Shown piece by piece: positions 13,251 to 21,966 of a DNA stretch of 43,691 nucleotides. This DNA is from CAZPRY01 sp964589175 (GTDB lineage Bacteria > Fidelibacterota > UBA2242): positions 1 through 43,691 of the forward strand of contig CAZPRY010000033.1 of the NCBI GenBank assembly GCA_964589175.1, read 5' to 3'. The position numbers and the translations under genes were made by a program. How positions within the stretch are numbered: position 1 is the first letter of the stretch; each line of letters starts with the position of its first letter. The notes under the pieces were generated by a model, which was not told where the DNA came from, searched no databases, and saw only the letters and a program-made list of their open reading frames with translations.

Positions 13251-15776
13251 ATGCCAGAAGAGGTTAAAACCAGACAGAAGCGCGTTTTTGAGATTGCCAA
13301 GGAATTGAATATCTCGCATATCGATATTCTGAAATTCCTGAAGAAGGAAGAAATTCCCTGCACATCTCTCATGACATCGGTTGATGAATCGACCTATCTG
13401 AAGATACTGGAAGAGTTTGCGAAAGAGAAGGACGTCGTCGAGCGTTTTCGCAAAGAGAGGGCCAGGCGGGAAGCTGAGTACCAGCGGAAAGCCGAGGAGG
13501 AAGCCCTCAATGCGGCCCGTGAGGAGCGCGAGAAGATTGAATCCGAGGTGTTCAAATCCGCTTTCGGCATCATTCAGTCGGCGATCGATTCGGTCATCGG
13601 TTTTAGCTCCGACATCTATAAAAACCTGATCCATATGGTTCAGGAAGAGGGCAAGGTTACCGATGTTGTTCCGGAAGAGCCCATCGTAGAAGAACTCGTA
13701 CAGCAAGTCTATAAGAAGCCCGCGGAAGGTGAAAAAGCGGTTGAAAAAGCGCCCGAAAAGAAAAAGAAAAAAGAAAAGCGCAAACTGCGTGTAGTCGCCA
13801 TTTCCGAGATCGAATCACGTCTCGACCAGAAGGGCAAGCGCCGGGGACCCGAACCTGCGCCCGAAGCAAAGAAAGGCAAACGCGGTAAACGCGGACGCGA
13901 TATCGATGTGCGCAAAGTGGACGAATCCATCCGCCGGACCATGGCCAGGATGGATGAGAAAACCACGCGCAAAAAGTACCGTAGACAGGACGCGCCGAAA
14001 GAGGAAAGTGAGGAGTCCAGAGTTATCCGGATCAGTGAATTCACCACGGTGGAAACACTGGCGCATATGATGGATATCGACGCCGTGGACGTTATCCAGA
14101 AATGTATTCAGATGGGAATGTTTGTAACGATCAACCAGCGTCTGGACTTCGATACCATCACCCTGATTACCGATGAGTTCGGTTTCGAGGCGCAACAGGT
14201 TGAGCAATACGGAGAAGAATTGCTCAAAATTGAAGAGTCCGAAGAAGATATCCTCAACGCGGTTCCCTGCCCGCCGGTTGTGGCCGTCATGGGGCATGTG
14301 GATCACGGCAAGACATCTTTGCTGGATTACATCCGCAGCGCCAATGTAGTCGGAGGTGAGGCCGGCGGAATTACTCAGCATATCGGCGCCTACAAAGTTA
14401 AACTGAAGAACGGAAAATATATCACTTTTCTGGATACACCCGGTCATGAGGCCTTCACGGCCATGCGTGCCCGCGGCGCTCAGGTAACGGACATCGTGGT
14501 GTTGATCGTGGCGGCGGATGACGGCGTTAAACCGCAGACGGTTGAGGCTATCAATCATGCCAAGGCTGCCGGCGTTCCGATTGTGGTTGCCATCAATAAA
14601 GTCGACCGGCCCGAGGCCGATATCGATCGCGTCAAACGCGAGCTAGCCGAGAAAAATGTGCTCGTAGAGAGTTGGGGCGGTAGCGTACAAACGGCCGAGG
14701 TTTCCGCCAAGACCGGACAGGGAATCGATGCCCTGCTCGACCTGATTCTGCTGGAAGCCGAAATGCTCGAGCTGAAGGCCAATCCGAATACGCTGGCGCA
14801 GGGAACTGTCATTGAATCCAAGATAGATAAACGCCACGGGCCTATGGCGACGGTTTTGATCCAGAAGGGCAATCTGAAAGTCGGCAGTCCGTTTGTTTGC
14901 GGAGCCGCTTTCGGCCGGGTACGCGCCCTGTTCAACGAACGCGGCCAAAAATTAAAGGAGGCCAATCCGTCCGACCCGGTCGTGATCATTGGCCTTGATG
15001 TATTGCCGCATCTGGCGGATGTTTTCTCTTGTGTTGAAGACCCGTCGGCTGCCCGTAAAATCGCGATTGAACGTCAGCGCATCGAGCGCGAACAGCAGCA
15101 GCGCCAGATCAAGGAATGGTCGCTGGATCGCATCTCCGCTCAGATTGCGGAGGGCAAGATCAAGCAGCTTAACGTGATTCTGAAATGCGATGTGGATGGT
15201 TCCGTAGAAGCCATCAGCGAATCATTGAGCGATGTCGGTAACGAAGAGGTGGCCGTCAGCGTCAAGCATAAAGCCGCCGGTCAGATTACGGAATCCGATG
15301 TGCTTTTAGCCAAGGCCTCCCAGGCAGTGATTGTGGGATTTAACGTATCGACCAATCCTAAAGTCAAAGAGATGGCCAAGAAGGAAAATGTTGAAATTCG
15401 TCATTACAGCGTCATCTATGAACTGATGGACGATATCAAGATGGCGCTCGAAGGATTGTTGACACCAGATAAAGTGGAAGAGCATCTTGGTGAAGCCGAA
15501 GTGCGCGAAATCTTCAAGATTCCTAAAATCGGTTTTATCGCGGGATGTTCTGTGGTCGAGGGCAAAGTGACCCGTAGTTGCCGCGCGCGTCTGAAACGCA
15601 ACGGTGAAGTGCTTTGGGAAGCTTCGCTGTCCTCGCTGAAACGTTTTAAGGATGACGCCAAAGAGGTGGCGGAAGGGTTCGAATGCGGCATCGCACTGGT
15701 TGGTTTTACCGAATACGAAGCCGGTGACCGGATTGAGTGTTTTGATGTGAAATCGGTTAAACGGACCCTTGATTAA
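13251..15776 (+). CDS. infB: Translation initiation factor IF-2
   Basis: An 841-residue GTPase that brings fMet-tRNA to the 30S subunit. The N-terminal IF2_N domain (KRVFEIAKELNISHIDILKF) is followed by a long Lys/Glu-rich linker (about 60-260), variable in the family, and a second IF2_N-like domain near 270. The GTPase motifs are all intact: GHVDHGKT (348-355), GGITQHIGAY, DTPGH (395-399) and NKVD (449-452). The C-terminal domains II, III and IV follow, with IGFIAGCSVVEGKVTR near the end. It uses ATG with a weak ribosome site 13 nt after nusA, consistent with an operon. Confidence 0.97.
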   Translation: MPEEVKTRQKRVFEIAKELNISHIDILKFLKKEEIPCTSLMTSVDESTYLKILEEFAKEKDVVERFRKERARREAEYQRKAEEEALNAAREEREKIESEVFKSAFGIIQSAIDSVIGFSSDIYKNLIHMVQEEGKVTDVVPEEPIVEELVQQVYKKPAEGEKAVEKAPEKKKKKEKRKLRVVAISEIESRLDQKGKRRGPEPAPEAKKGKRGKRGRDIDVRKVDESIRRTMARMDEKTTRKKYRRQDAPKEESEESRVIRISEFTTVETLAHMMDIDAVDVIQKCIQMGMFVTINQRLDFDTITLITDEFGFEAQQVEQYGEELLKIEESEEDILNAVPCPPVVAVMGHVDHGKTSLLDYIRSANVVGGEAGGITQHIGAYKVKLKNGKYITFLDTPGHEAFTAMRARGAQVTDIVVLIVAADDGVKPQTVEAINHAKAAGVPIVVAINKVDRPEADIDRVKRELAEKNVLVESWGGSVQTAEVSAKTGQGIDALLDLILLEAEMLELKANPNTLAQGTVIESKIDKRHGPMATVLIQKGNLKVGSPFVCGAAFGRVRALFNERGQKLKEANPSDPVVIIGLDVLPHLADVFSCVEDPSAARKIAIERQRIEREQQQRQIKEWSLDRISAQIAEGKIKQLNVILKCDVDGSVEAISESLSDVGNEEVAVSVKHKAAGQITESDVLLAKASQAVIVGFNVSTNPKVKEMAKKENVEIRHYSVIYELMDDIKMALEGLLTPDKVEEHLGEAEVREIFKIPKIGFIAGCSVVEGKVTRSCRARLKRNGEVLWEASLSSLKRFKDDAKEVAEGFECGIALVGFTEYEAGDRIECFDVKSVKRTLD

Positions 15777-15797
15777 TAGTGAATTGGTGTTGGCGGA

Positions 15798-16079
15798 ATG
15801 ACCATAGGTCTGCTGCAAATGGAACTCCTGCTGATGCAAACGCGTTCTTTAAAAGATAAACGCTCTGTTCTGAGCCGCCTGAAAAATCAGGTACGCAAGA
15901 AGTTCAATGTTTCGATCGCCGAGATCGAACACCTGGATTCCTGGGGCAGATCTCGCATCGGCGTGACGGCGATCAGCAATGACAGTACGCTTGTGCATCA
16001 GACCCTGAGTAGTGTCGAAAGACTGTTTGAAAATTGCTTTGAGATACAGGTTATCGAGCGAAAGGTGGAAATGTTCTAA
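15798..16079 (+). CDS. DUF503 family protein (YlxP-like)
   Basis: A 93-residue protein with the family pattern: N-terminal TIGLLQMELLLMQTRSLKDK, then RSVLSRLKNQVRKKFNVSIAEI and the DSWGRSRIGVTAIS block. DUF503 proteins are small ferredoxin-like-fold proteins regularly placed between infB and rbfA. Their precise function is not established; a link to ribosome maturation is inferred from position. Its stop overlaps the rbfA start as TAATG, so translation is coupled. Confidence 0.88.
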   Translation: MTIGLLQMELLLMQTRSLKDKRSVLSRLKNQVRKKFNVSIAEIEHLDSWGRSRIGVTAISNDSTLVHQTLSSVERLFENCFEIQVIERKVEMF

Positions 16080-16444
16080 TGAGTGAATATCGCAATAAAA
16101 GGGTCGCAGATGAGATCAAGAAGATCCTCGGTGAAATTTTCATCCGGGACCTGCCCTGTAACGATTACGGCCTGGTTACGGTGACGAAAGTGAAATGCTC
16201 GCCCGATCTGGAAGAGGCCAAGGTTTATGTGAGTATCTATAATCACGATAAGGAAAAGCGAGAGCAGGGCATGCATATGATCATCTCCCGCGGATCGCGC
16301 ATTCGGGGTTTACTGGGAAACCGGATTATCCTCAGGCATGTCCCCAGACTGCATTTTTTTGAGGATGACACCCAGGAATACGTCGAGACTATAGAACGGC
16401 TTTTCATGACTTTGCATAAGGAAGATACCGAGACCGATGACTGA
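16079..16444 (+). CDS. rbfA: Ribosome-binding factor A
   Basis: A 121-residue KH-like protein for late 30S maturation (16S 5' end processing). It starts MSEYRNKRVADEIKKILGEI. The conserved LVTVTKVKCSPDLEEAKVYV and C-terminal VPRLHFFEDDTQEYVETIE blocks match RbfA. It is coupled to DUF503 by TAATG and overlaps truB by 8 nt. The length is typical. Confidence 0.93.
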   Translation: MSEYRNKRVADEIKKILGEIFIRDLPCNDYGLVTVTKVKCSPDLEEAKVYVSIYNHDKEKREQGMHMIISRGSRIRGLLGNRIILRHVPRLHFFEDDTQEYVETIERLFMTLHKEDTETDD

Positions 16445-17129
16445 TCCTTTGGACATGATAATAAATGTTTATAAACCGGTTGGACTAACTTCCTATGATG
16501 TGGTTCGCAGGGTGAAGCGGCTAAGCCGGATTAAAAAAGTGGGTCACGGCGGGACACTCGATCCGTTTGCCGAGGGTGTTCTATTGATCCTGCTGGGCCG
16601 GGCGACCAAGCGCATGTCTGAGATACAGACCTTTTTCAAATCCTACGAAGCGGATTTGCGCCTGGGCGCCGCGACACCTACCGGTGATCCAACCGCAGAG
16701 CCGGATCGTTTCGCGACCATACCGGATGTGACTAAAATCGACTGGCCGGCGGTTGCCGCCGCCTTTCGCGGGATTCTGGAACAGACGCCGCCCCAATATT
16801 CAGCGAAGAAAGTAGCCGGCCGTCCGGCTTACAGTTATGCCCGCAAGGGAATCGCGGTCGACCTGAAACCCAAAACGGTGGAGATTGAAACCCTGGATAT
16901 CGCGGTGGCCGATGCGCAAACGCTCCGTTTAAACGTCACCTGTTCAAGCGGCACCTATATCCGGGTTCTCGCAGAAGAAATTGCCGAATCGGTGGGAAGT
17001 GTCGGGCATCTGCTCCGTTTAAAACGGACGCGGATCGGGGAGTACCACTGGGAGGATGCAATCGCTTGCGCGGCGCTCGATGAAACCTATTTTCAGGAGG
17101 AACGGATCAGCCGTTTGGCCGAAGCCTAA
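16437..17129 (+). CDS. truB: tRNA pseudouridine-55 synthase TruB
   Basis: A 230-residue enzyme that isomerises U55 in the T loop of tRNAs. KPVGLTSYDVVRRVKR and the catalytic motif HGGTLDPFAEGVL with D42 are intact, as are TPPQYSAKKVAGRPAYSYAR and CSSGTYIRVLAEEIA. At 230 residues it is shorter than the roughly 300-residue form of E. coli and Bacillus and lacks a C-terminal PUA-like domain. This short form is usual in Bacteroidota-related lineages. It overlaps rbfA by 8 nt; ribF begins 3 nt after its stop. Confidence 0.94.
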   Translation: MTDPLDMIINVYKPVGLTSYDVVRRVKRLSRIKKVGHGGTLDPFAEGVLLILLGRATKRMSEIQTFFKSYEADLRLGAATPTGDPTAEPDRFATIPDVTKIDWPAVAAAFRGILEQTPPQYSAKKVAGRPAYSYARKGIAVDLKPKTVEIETLDIAVADAQTLRLNVTCSSGTYIRVLAEEIAESVGSVGHLLRLKRTRIGEYHWEDAIACAALDETYFQEERISRLAEA

Positions 17130-17132
17130 ATC

Positions 17133-18116
17133 ATGCAGGTATTTTTCGGAACAGCCAATTTGCCGCCTAATTTTCGCCGTGCCGTAGTCGCACTGGGCGT
17201 CTTTGACGGACTGCATGCCGCTCACATGGAGATTGTGCAGCGGATCATAAGATCCGCCCGTGAAGAGCAGGCCTGTTCGATGATGATCACCTTCGATCCG
17301 CATCCGCGCCAAGTTCTGAACCGGTCCAAAGATTTCCATCTGCCGATCCTGTCCCCACCCACGGAAAAGATGAAGATACTGGGCAACACGGACCTGGACG
17401 CGGTCCTCTTCCTGGAGGCCAACCGCGAGTTCCTGAATTTGTCCGAGCAGAGTTTTGTCAAGGATATACTGGGAGCCGAAATCCGGCCCCGCAAGGTGGT
17501 CGTCGGTTATGATTACCATTTTGGAAAACAACGCGGCGGCAGCCCCGACCTATTGAAGTCTATGGGACCCCGTTACGACTTTGAGACGGAGATCGTGCCG
17601 CCCTATAAAATAGACGGGAGTCTGGTCCGCTCTTCGGTGATCCGGAATTTGCTACAGCAGGGCAGTGTGGTAGAAGCCGCCCGGTTTCTGGGACGGCCCT
17701 ACAGTTTCGCCGGATACGTAGTTACGGGCGCCAGCCGGGGACGAACACTCGGATTTCCGACCGCCAATCTCAGCCTGCATGATAGCGCGAAGGTAATTCC
17801 CGGCAACGGCGTTTACCTGGTGCGGGTGAATCTGCACGATAAACTGTATTCCGGACTCTGCTATATCGGCGAGCGCTCGACTTTTAACGAACGCAAACGG
17901 GTGATTGAGAACCACATTCTGGATTTCCCGGAAGCCGATCTATACGGCGAGGAACTGGAAATTCAATTCATCGAGAGGGTACGTGAAGATCGCAAATTCG
18001 AATCTACTGAGGCCCTGAAGGAACAGATACAGTTGGATGAAAAATATTGCCGTGACAAAATATTTAAAGTCAAAAATAAAAAATATCAAATGGAGGATAG
18101 ATTGAATGACCGTTAA
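17133..18116 (+). CDS. ribF: Bifunctional riboflavin kinase / FAD synthetase
   Basis: A 327-residue enzyme converting riboflavin to FMN and then FAD. The N-terminal nucleotidyltransferase domain has GVFDGLHAAH (residues 22-31, in place of the usual GNFDGVHxGH), FDPHPRQVL, VVVGYDYHFG (about 122-131) and a SSVIR motif. The C-terminal flavokinase domain has GRTLGFPTAN (203-212), VYLVRV and the NERKRVIENHILDF region. It has no strong ribosome site 3 nt after truB, so translation is probably coupled. Its last 11 nt overlap rpsO. Confidence 0.93.
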   Translation: MQVFFGTANLPPNFRRAVVALGVFDGLHAAHMEIVQRIIRSAREEQACSMMITFDPHPRQVLNRSKDFHLPILSPPTEKMKILGNTDLDAVLFLEANREFLNLSEQSFVKDILGAEIRPRKVVVGYDYHFGKQRGGSPDLLKSMGPRYDFETEIVPPYKIDGSLVRSSVIRNLLQQGSVVEAARFLGRPYSFAGYVVTGASRGRTLGFPTANLSLHDSAKVIPGNGVYLVRVNLHDKLYSGLCYIGERSTFNERKRVIENHILDFPEADLYGEELEIQFIERVREDRKFESTEALKEQIQLDEKYCRDKIFKVKNKKYQMEDRLNDR

Positions 18117-18375
18117 TACTGAAATGAAAAAGGAACTGATCGAGAAGTATGGGAAAAATCCCCAGGATACCGGTTCAGTTCAGTCACAGGTTGCAATTCT
18201 GAGTACCAGAATTAAGCAGCTGACGGAGCATTTTTTGGAACATCCCAAAGACCACGGCTCGCGTCGCGGATTGTTGAAATTGGTCGGTAAAAGAAGATCG
18301 CTGCTCGATTATCTGAAGAAAAAGGATTTCGAAGCGTACAAAAATCTCATTGCCGATTTAGGAATAAGAAAGTAA
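18106..18375 (+). CDS. rpsO: 30S ribosomal protein S15
   Basis: The 89-residue S15, which binds the central domain of 16S rRNA. The conserved core DTGSVQSQVAILSTRIKQLT, HPKDHGSRRGLLKLVGKRR and LLDYLKKKDFEAYKNLI are all present. GGAGG lies before the ATG within the end of ribF. It is followed by pnp after 22 nt, the standard rpsO-pnp arrangement. Confidence 0.97.
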   Translation: MTVNTEMKKELIEKYGKNPQDTGSVQSQVAILSTRIKQLTEHFLEHPKDHGSRRGLLKLVGKRRSLLDYLKKKDFEAYKNLIADLGIRK

Positions 18376-18397
18376 TATAAAGTTTTAGGAGAAATCT

Positions 18398-20575
18398 TTG
18401 ATTCAAAAAAAAATGACCCTTGGGGGTCGCGAATTCAGTATTGAAACCGGCCGTATGGCCAAACAGTCCCGCGGGTCTGTATTGGTTCGGCAGGGCGATA
18501 CAATGGTCCTGGTAAACGCCAACTCCAATCTTTTGCAGGAAGTCAACCAGGACTTTTTTCCGCTGCAGTGTGAATACCGAGAACGCACCTATGCAGCCGG
18601 TAAGATTCCCGGCGGCTTCTTTAAACGTGAAGGCCGTCCGAGTGAAAAAGAAATTTTAAGCGCACGGATGATTGACCGTCCGATCCGACCGCTGTTTCCG
18701 GAAAGCTTTTCCTGCGATACGCAGCTGATTGCCTATGTCCTGTCCAGCGATCGGGAGACGCCGGCCGATGTGCTGGCGATCATCGGAGCTTCCGCCGCGC
18801 TCTCGATTTCGGATATTCCTTTCAACGGCCCGATTGCCGGGGTTCGCGTTGGTAAAATCGGCGATGAATTAATCGTCAATCCCACTTACGCGCAGTTGAA
18901 GGAATCGGAATTGGAGATCGTTGTGGCTGGGAATAGGGAGTCGGTCGTGATGGTGGAAGGCGAATCCAAGGAAATTTCCGAGGATGTCCTCGTCGCAGCG
19001 ATCGATTTCGGACACAAGGCGATTGTGGAACTGATCGATTTCCAGCAGGAATTAATCGACGAGATTAAGCCTCAGAAATCCGCCTACAAGAAGATCGAAA
19101 TTCCGGCAGGACTGGTGGAGACCGTCACGGCCCGTACGGAAGAACATTTGGATGAGTGGCGCGCGCTGGCCAAGGAATGTAAAAAATGCCGCGGCGAGAA
19201 GATTGAAATTTTCACCGCTCAGCTGATTGAAGAACTGGCCGAGGAGTTTCCGAACCAAAACAAACAAGTCGTCAAGATCATCGATGAAGTGCTGAAAAAG
19301 GACATGCGTAAATCTATCGCCGAGAAGGGCGAACGGCTGGACAGCCGCGGATGCAAGGATATTCGTCCGATCACCTGTGAAGTCGGTGTTTTGCCACGGG
19401 CCCACGGCTCGGCGCTCTTCACCCGGGGTGAAACGCAGAGTCTCGGTACGACGACGCTGGGTACCAAGTACGACGAACAGATTCTGGACGATATCGACAA
19501 GGAAGAATCGACCAAGAAATTCATGCTTCACTATAACTTTCCGCCCTTCAGCGTCGGGGAGGTTCGCCCGATTCGCGGTACGAACCGCAGAGAAATCGGA
19601 CACGGTAACCTCGCCGAACGGGCGTTGAAGAACCAGCTGCCCAGTGAAGAGGAATTTCCGTATACGCTACGCGTAGTGTCGGATATCCTGGAGTCCAACG
19701 GATCTTCGTCGATGGCAACCGTATGTTCGGGATCGTTGGCCCTGATGGATGCCGGCGTGCCGATCAAAAAGACGGTGGCCGGGATTGCGATGGGCCTGAT
19801 CAAAGAGGCCGAGCAGACTTTTGTGCTCTCCGATATTCTGGGCGCCGAAGATCATTACGGCGATATGGATTTCAAAGTCACGGGCACCCGCGACGGGATC
19901 ACGGCGATTCAGATGGATCTGAAAGTTGGCGGCATCTCTACCGATATTATGCACGCAGCGCTGGAACAGGCGCGCGACGGGCGAATCCATATTATAGACA
20001 TTATGGAGCAGACCCTGAGTCAGTCCCGACCGGATATCTCTCAGTATGCGCCGAAGATGCTTACATTTAAGATTGATACCGAAATGATCGGTGAAGTGAT
20101 CGGCCCCGGCGGCAAGAATATCCGGGCGATTCAAACCGAAACCGGTGCGACCATCGAAATCGCGGAAGACGGGATGGTCTTTGTTTCAGCACCCGATACG
20201 GAGAGCGGCGAAAAAGCCCGTGATATCATTCTGGCCATGACGACGGCTCCCGAAGAGGGCAAGGTTTATACCGGTACCGTGAAACGGCTGGAAAGCTACG
20301 GCGCTTTCGTGGAAATCATCCCCGGCAAGGAAGGACTCCTGCATATTTCCGAGGTGGCCTGGGAACGGACCGCTAATATCAATGATGTCCTGAAACTTGG
20401 CGATGTCGTGGACGTGAAGCTGAAAAAAATCAGCAGTCCGGGACGCTTCGAACTCTCGATCAAGGACCTGTTGAAGAAGCCGGAAGGGTACAAAGAATCT
20501 GAGGACCGGCGGCCCGAACGTCCGCGCTCGGGTGGTTTTCAGTCGCGGAATTCACGACCGCGCGACAGACATTAA
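18398..20575 (+). CDS. pnp: Polyribonucleotide nucleotidyltransferase (PNPase)
   Basis: A 725-residue phosphorolytic 3'-5' exoribonuclease. It has a first RNase PH domain (about 1-145), a helical linker and a second RNase PH domain (about 315-540, with LFTRGETQSL and DHYGDMDFKVTGTRDGITA). The KH domain has GPGGKNI (569-575), and an S1 domain starts near 621 with GTVKRLESYGAFVEI. The tail is rich in Arg, Pro and Ser. The start is TTG with AGGAG seven bases upstream, in preference to an internal ATG five codons on. It forms a mRNA decay partner gene to rpsO and is followed 3 nt later by the M16 peptidase. Confidence 0.96.
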   Translation: MIQKKMTLGGREFSIETGRMAKQSRGSVLVRQGDTMVLVNANSNLLQEVNQDFFPLQCEYRERTYAAGKIPGGFFKREGRPSEKEILSARMIDRPIRPLFPESFSCDTQLIAYVLSSDRETPADVLAIIGASAALSISDIPFNGPIAGVRVGKIGDELIVNPTYAQLKESELEIVVAGNRESVVMVEGESKEISEDVLVAAIDFGHKAIVELIDFQQELIDEIKPQKSAYKKIEIPAGLVETVTARTEEHLDEWRALAKECKKCRGEKIEIFTAQLIEELAEEFPNQNKQVVKIIDEVLKKDMRKSIAEKGERLDSRGCKDIRPITCEVGVLPRAHGSALFTRGETQSLGTTTLGTKYDEQILDDIDKEESTKKFMLHYNFPPFSVGEVRPIRGTNRREIGHGNLAERALKNQLPSEEEFPYTLRVVSDILESNGSSSMATVCSGSLALMDAGVPIKKTVAGIAMGLIKEAEQTFVLSDILGAEDHYGDMDFKVTGTRDGITAIQMDLKVGGISTDIMHAALEQARDGRIHIIDIMEQTLSQSRPDISQYAPKMLTFKIDTEMIGEVIGPGGKNIRAIQTETGATIEIAEDGMVFVSAPDTESGEKARDIILAMTTAPEEGKVYTGTVKRLESYGAFVEIIPGKEGLLHISEVAWERTANINDVLKLGDVVDVKLKKISSPGRFELSIKDLLKKPEGYKESEDRRPERPRSGGFQSRNSRPRDRH

Positions 20576-20578
20576 TCG

Positions 20579-21814
20579 ATGCTGGCAGAACAGTTTTATA
20601 AAACAACGCTGACGAACGGAATCCGCATTCTATCTGAGAAGGTGGATTCCGTTCATTCTGTTGCGCTCGGTCTCTGGGTGCTGGCCGGCTCCAACCATGA
20701 AACCCTTGAGACAAACGGTATCGCCCACATGGTCGAGCACATGATGTTCAAGGGGACCCGCCGGCGCAGCGCATTTCGGATCGCCAATGAGATCGAATCG
20801 CTGGGCGGTATCATCAACGCCTTTACGAGCAAGAACGTCACCTGCTATTATCTCCGCCTGATGAGCGAGCATATCGGGAAAGGCATCGATGTACTCTCCG
20901 ATTTGATGCTCAATCCTCTTTTCAAAGCGGAGGAACTGCAGCGTGAAAAAGGAGTAATCACGGAAGAAATCCGCGAAATCGAGGATACTCCCAGTGATAT
21001 CATTCATGACTATTTCACCCAGGATATTTTTCCGGATCATCCGCTGGGGTGGTCGGTTCAGGGCACCGTTGAAAGCATCAACGGCCTGACCGCCGATCAA
21101 CTTTTCGGGTTTGTGAAAGAGCACTACACGGCGGACCGTATTCTGGTGGCTGCGGCCGGTATGGTGGAACACGATCAACTGGTGGACCTGGTTCAGAAAG
21201 CGCTTGGCGATCGACACGGCGGTAACGGTGAGGCTGAGCTTCCGCAGGTCGGGCCCGTGAAAAAATTCCAGAATGTCTATCCCAAACCCATCACTCAGTC
21301 GCACCTTGTAATCGGGCGGCGGATATTTCCGCAGAGCGATCCGCGCCGTTATGTTCTGGCGATGCTGAATGTCATTCTAAGTGGCGGCATGAGTTCGCGC
21401 CTTTTTCATAACATCCGTGAAAAGTACGGCTTCGTCTATGCAATCTACACTTTCTCGGATCTCTACCTGACCGAGGGCGTCTTTGGCGTTTATGCCGGGA
21501 TGGACCCGCGGAAGCTGGACCGGGTTAGGGAACTCGTCTTCAAGGAACTTGCCTCACTCGCGGAAAAGACTATCAGCAAGTCGGAACTGGCTAAAATCCG
21601 CGAGCAGTTTAAAGGCGGCATGGTGTTGTCGCTCGAAGGGACCCAGGCACGTATGAGTCGCCTGGCTAAGATGGAGATATTCGAGCATAATTTGATGACC
21701 ATCGAACAAATTCTGCAGATCGTTGAGGCCATCACGGTGGCGGATATTCAGGACCTGGCACAATACATTTACGACAGGGATATGTTCGTTGAGACGGTTG
21801 TTCAGCCGGCCTGA
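20579..21814 (+). CDS. M16 family zinc metallopeptidase (processing-peptidase-like)
   Basis: A 411-residue protein of the pitrilysin/insulinase superfamily. The inverted zinc motif HMVEH is at residues 50-54, so H50, E53 and H54 are intact. The downstream ligand region is ITEEIREIEDTPSD. The second, inactive-half domain (about 215-400) includes RRYVLAMLNVILSGGMSSRLF and REKYGFVYAIY. It has no signal peptide and is therefore predicted cytoplasmic, like Bacillus MlpA/YmxG, which also follows pnp. It starts 3 nt after the pnp stop and is the last gene before a strong terminator. Confidence 0.92.
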   Translation: MLAEQFYKTTLTNGIRILSEKVDSVHSVALGLWVLAGSNHETLETNGIAHMVEHMMFKGTRRRSAFRIANEIESLGGIINAFTSKNVTCYYLRLMSEHIGKGIDVLSDLMLNPLFKAEELQREKGVITEEIREIEDTPSDIIHDYFTQDIFPDHPLGWSVQGTVESINGLTADQLFGFVKEHYTADRILVAAAGMVEHDQLVDLVQKALGDRHGGNGEAELPQVGPVKKFQNVYPKPITQSHLVIGRRIFPQSDPRRYVLAMLNVILSGGMSSRLFHNIREKYGFVYAIYTFSDLYLTEGVFGVYAGMDPRKLDRVRELVFKELASLAEKTISKSELAKIREQFKGGMVLSLEGTQARMSRLAKMEIFEHNLMTIEQILQIVEAITVADIQDLAQYIYDRDMFVETVVQPA

Positions 21815-21876
21815 GTATCTATCGGGATTGTTCCGGTGGCGTCCGGTCGCCGCTTTTCGCGAAGAAATGCAGAATT

Positions 21877-21902
21877 GAAAACGGGCGGGTAGCCCGTTTT
21901 TG
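21877..21902 (+). terminator. Rho-independent terminator of the rimP-pnp-M16 operon
   Basis: AAAACGGGC-GGGTA-GCCCGTTTT is followed by more Ts. It lies 62 nt after the M16 stop. Confidence 0.88.
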
Positions 21903-21966
21903 CTATTTTTTATTGGAACAGGTTTATTAAATTAAGTACAAATTTGAAACGAAGGTGAGGCCAGCA

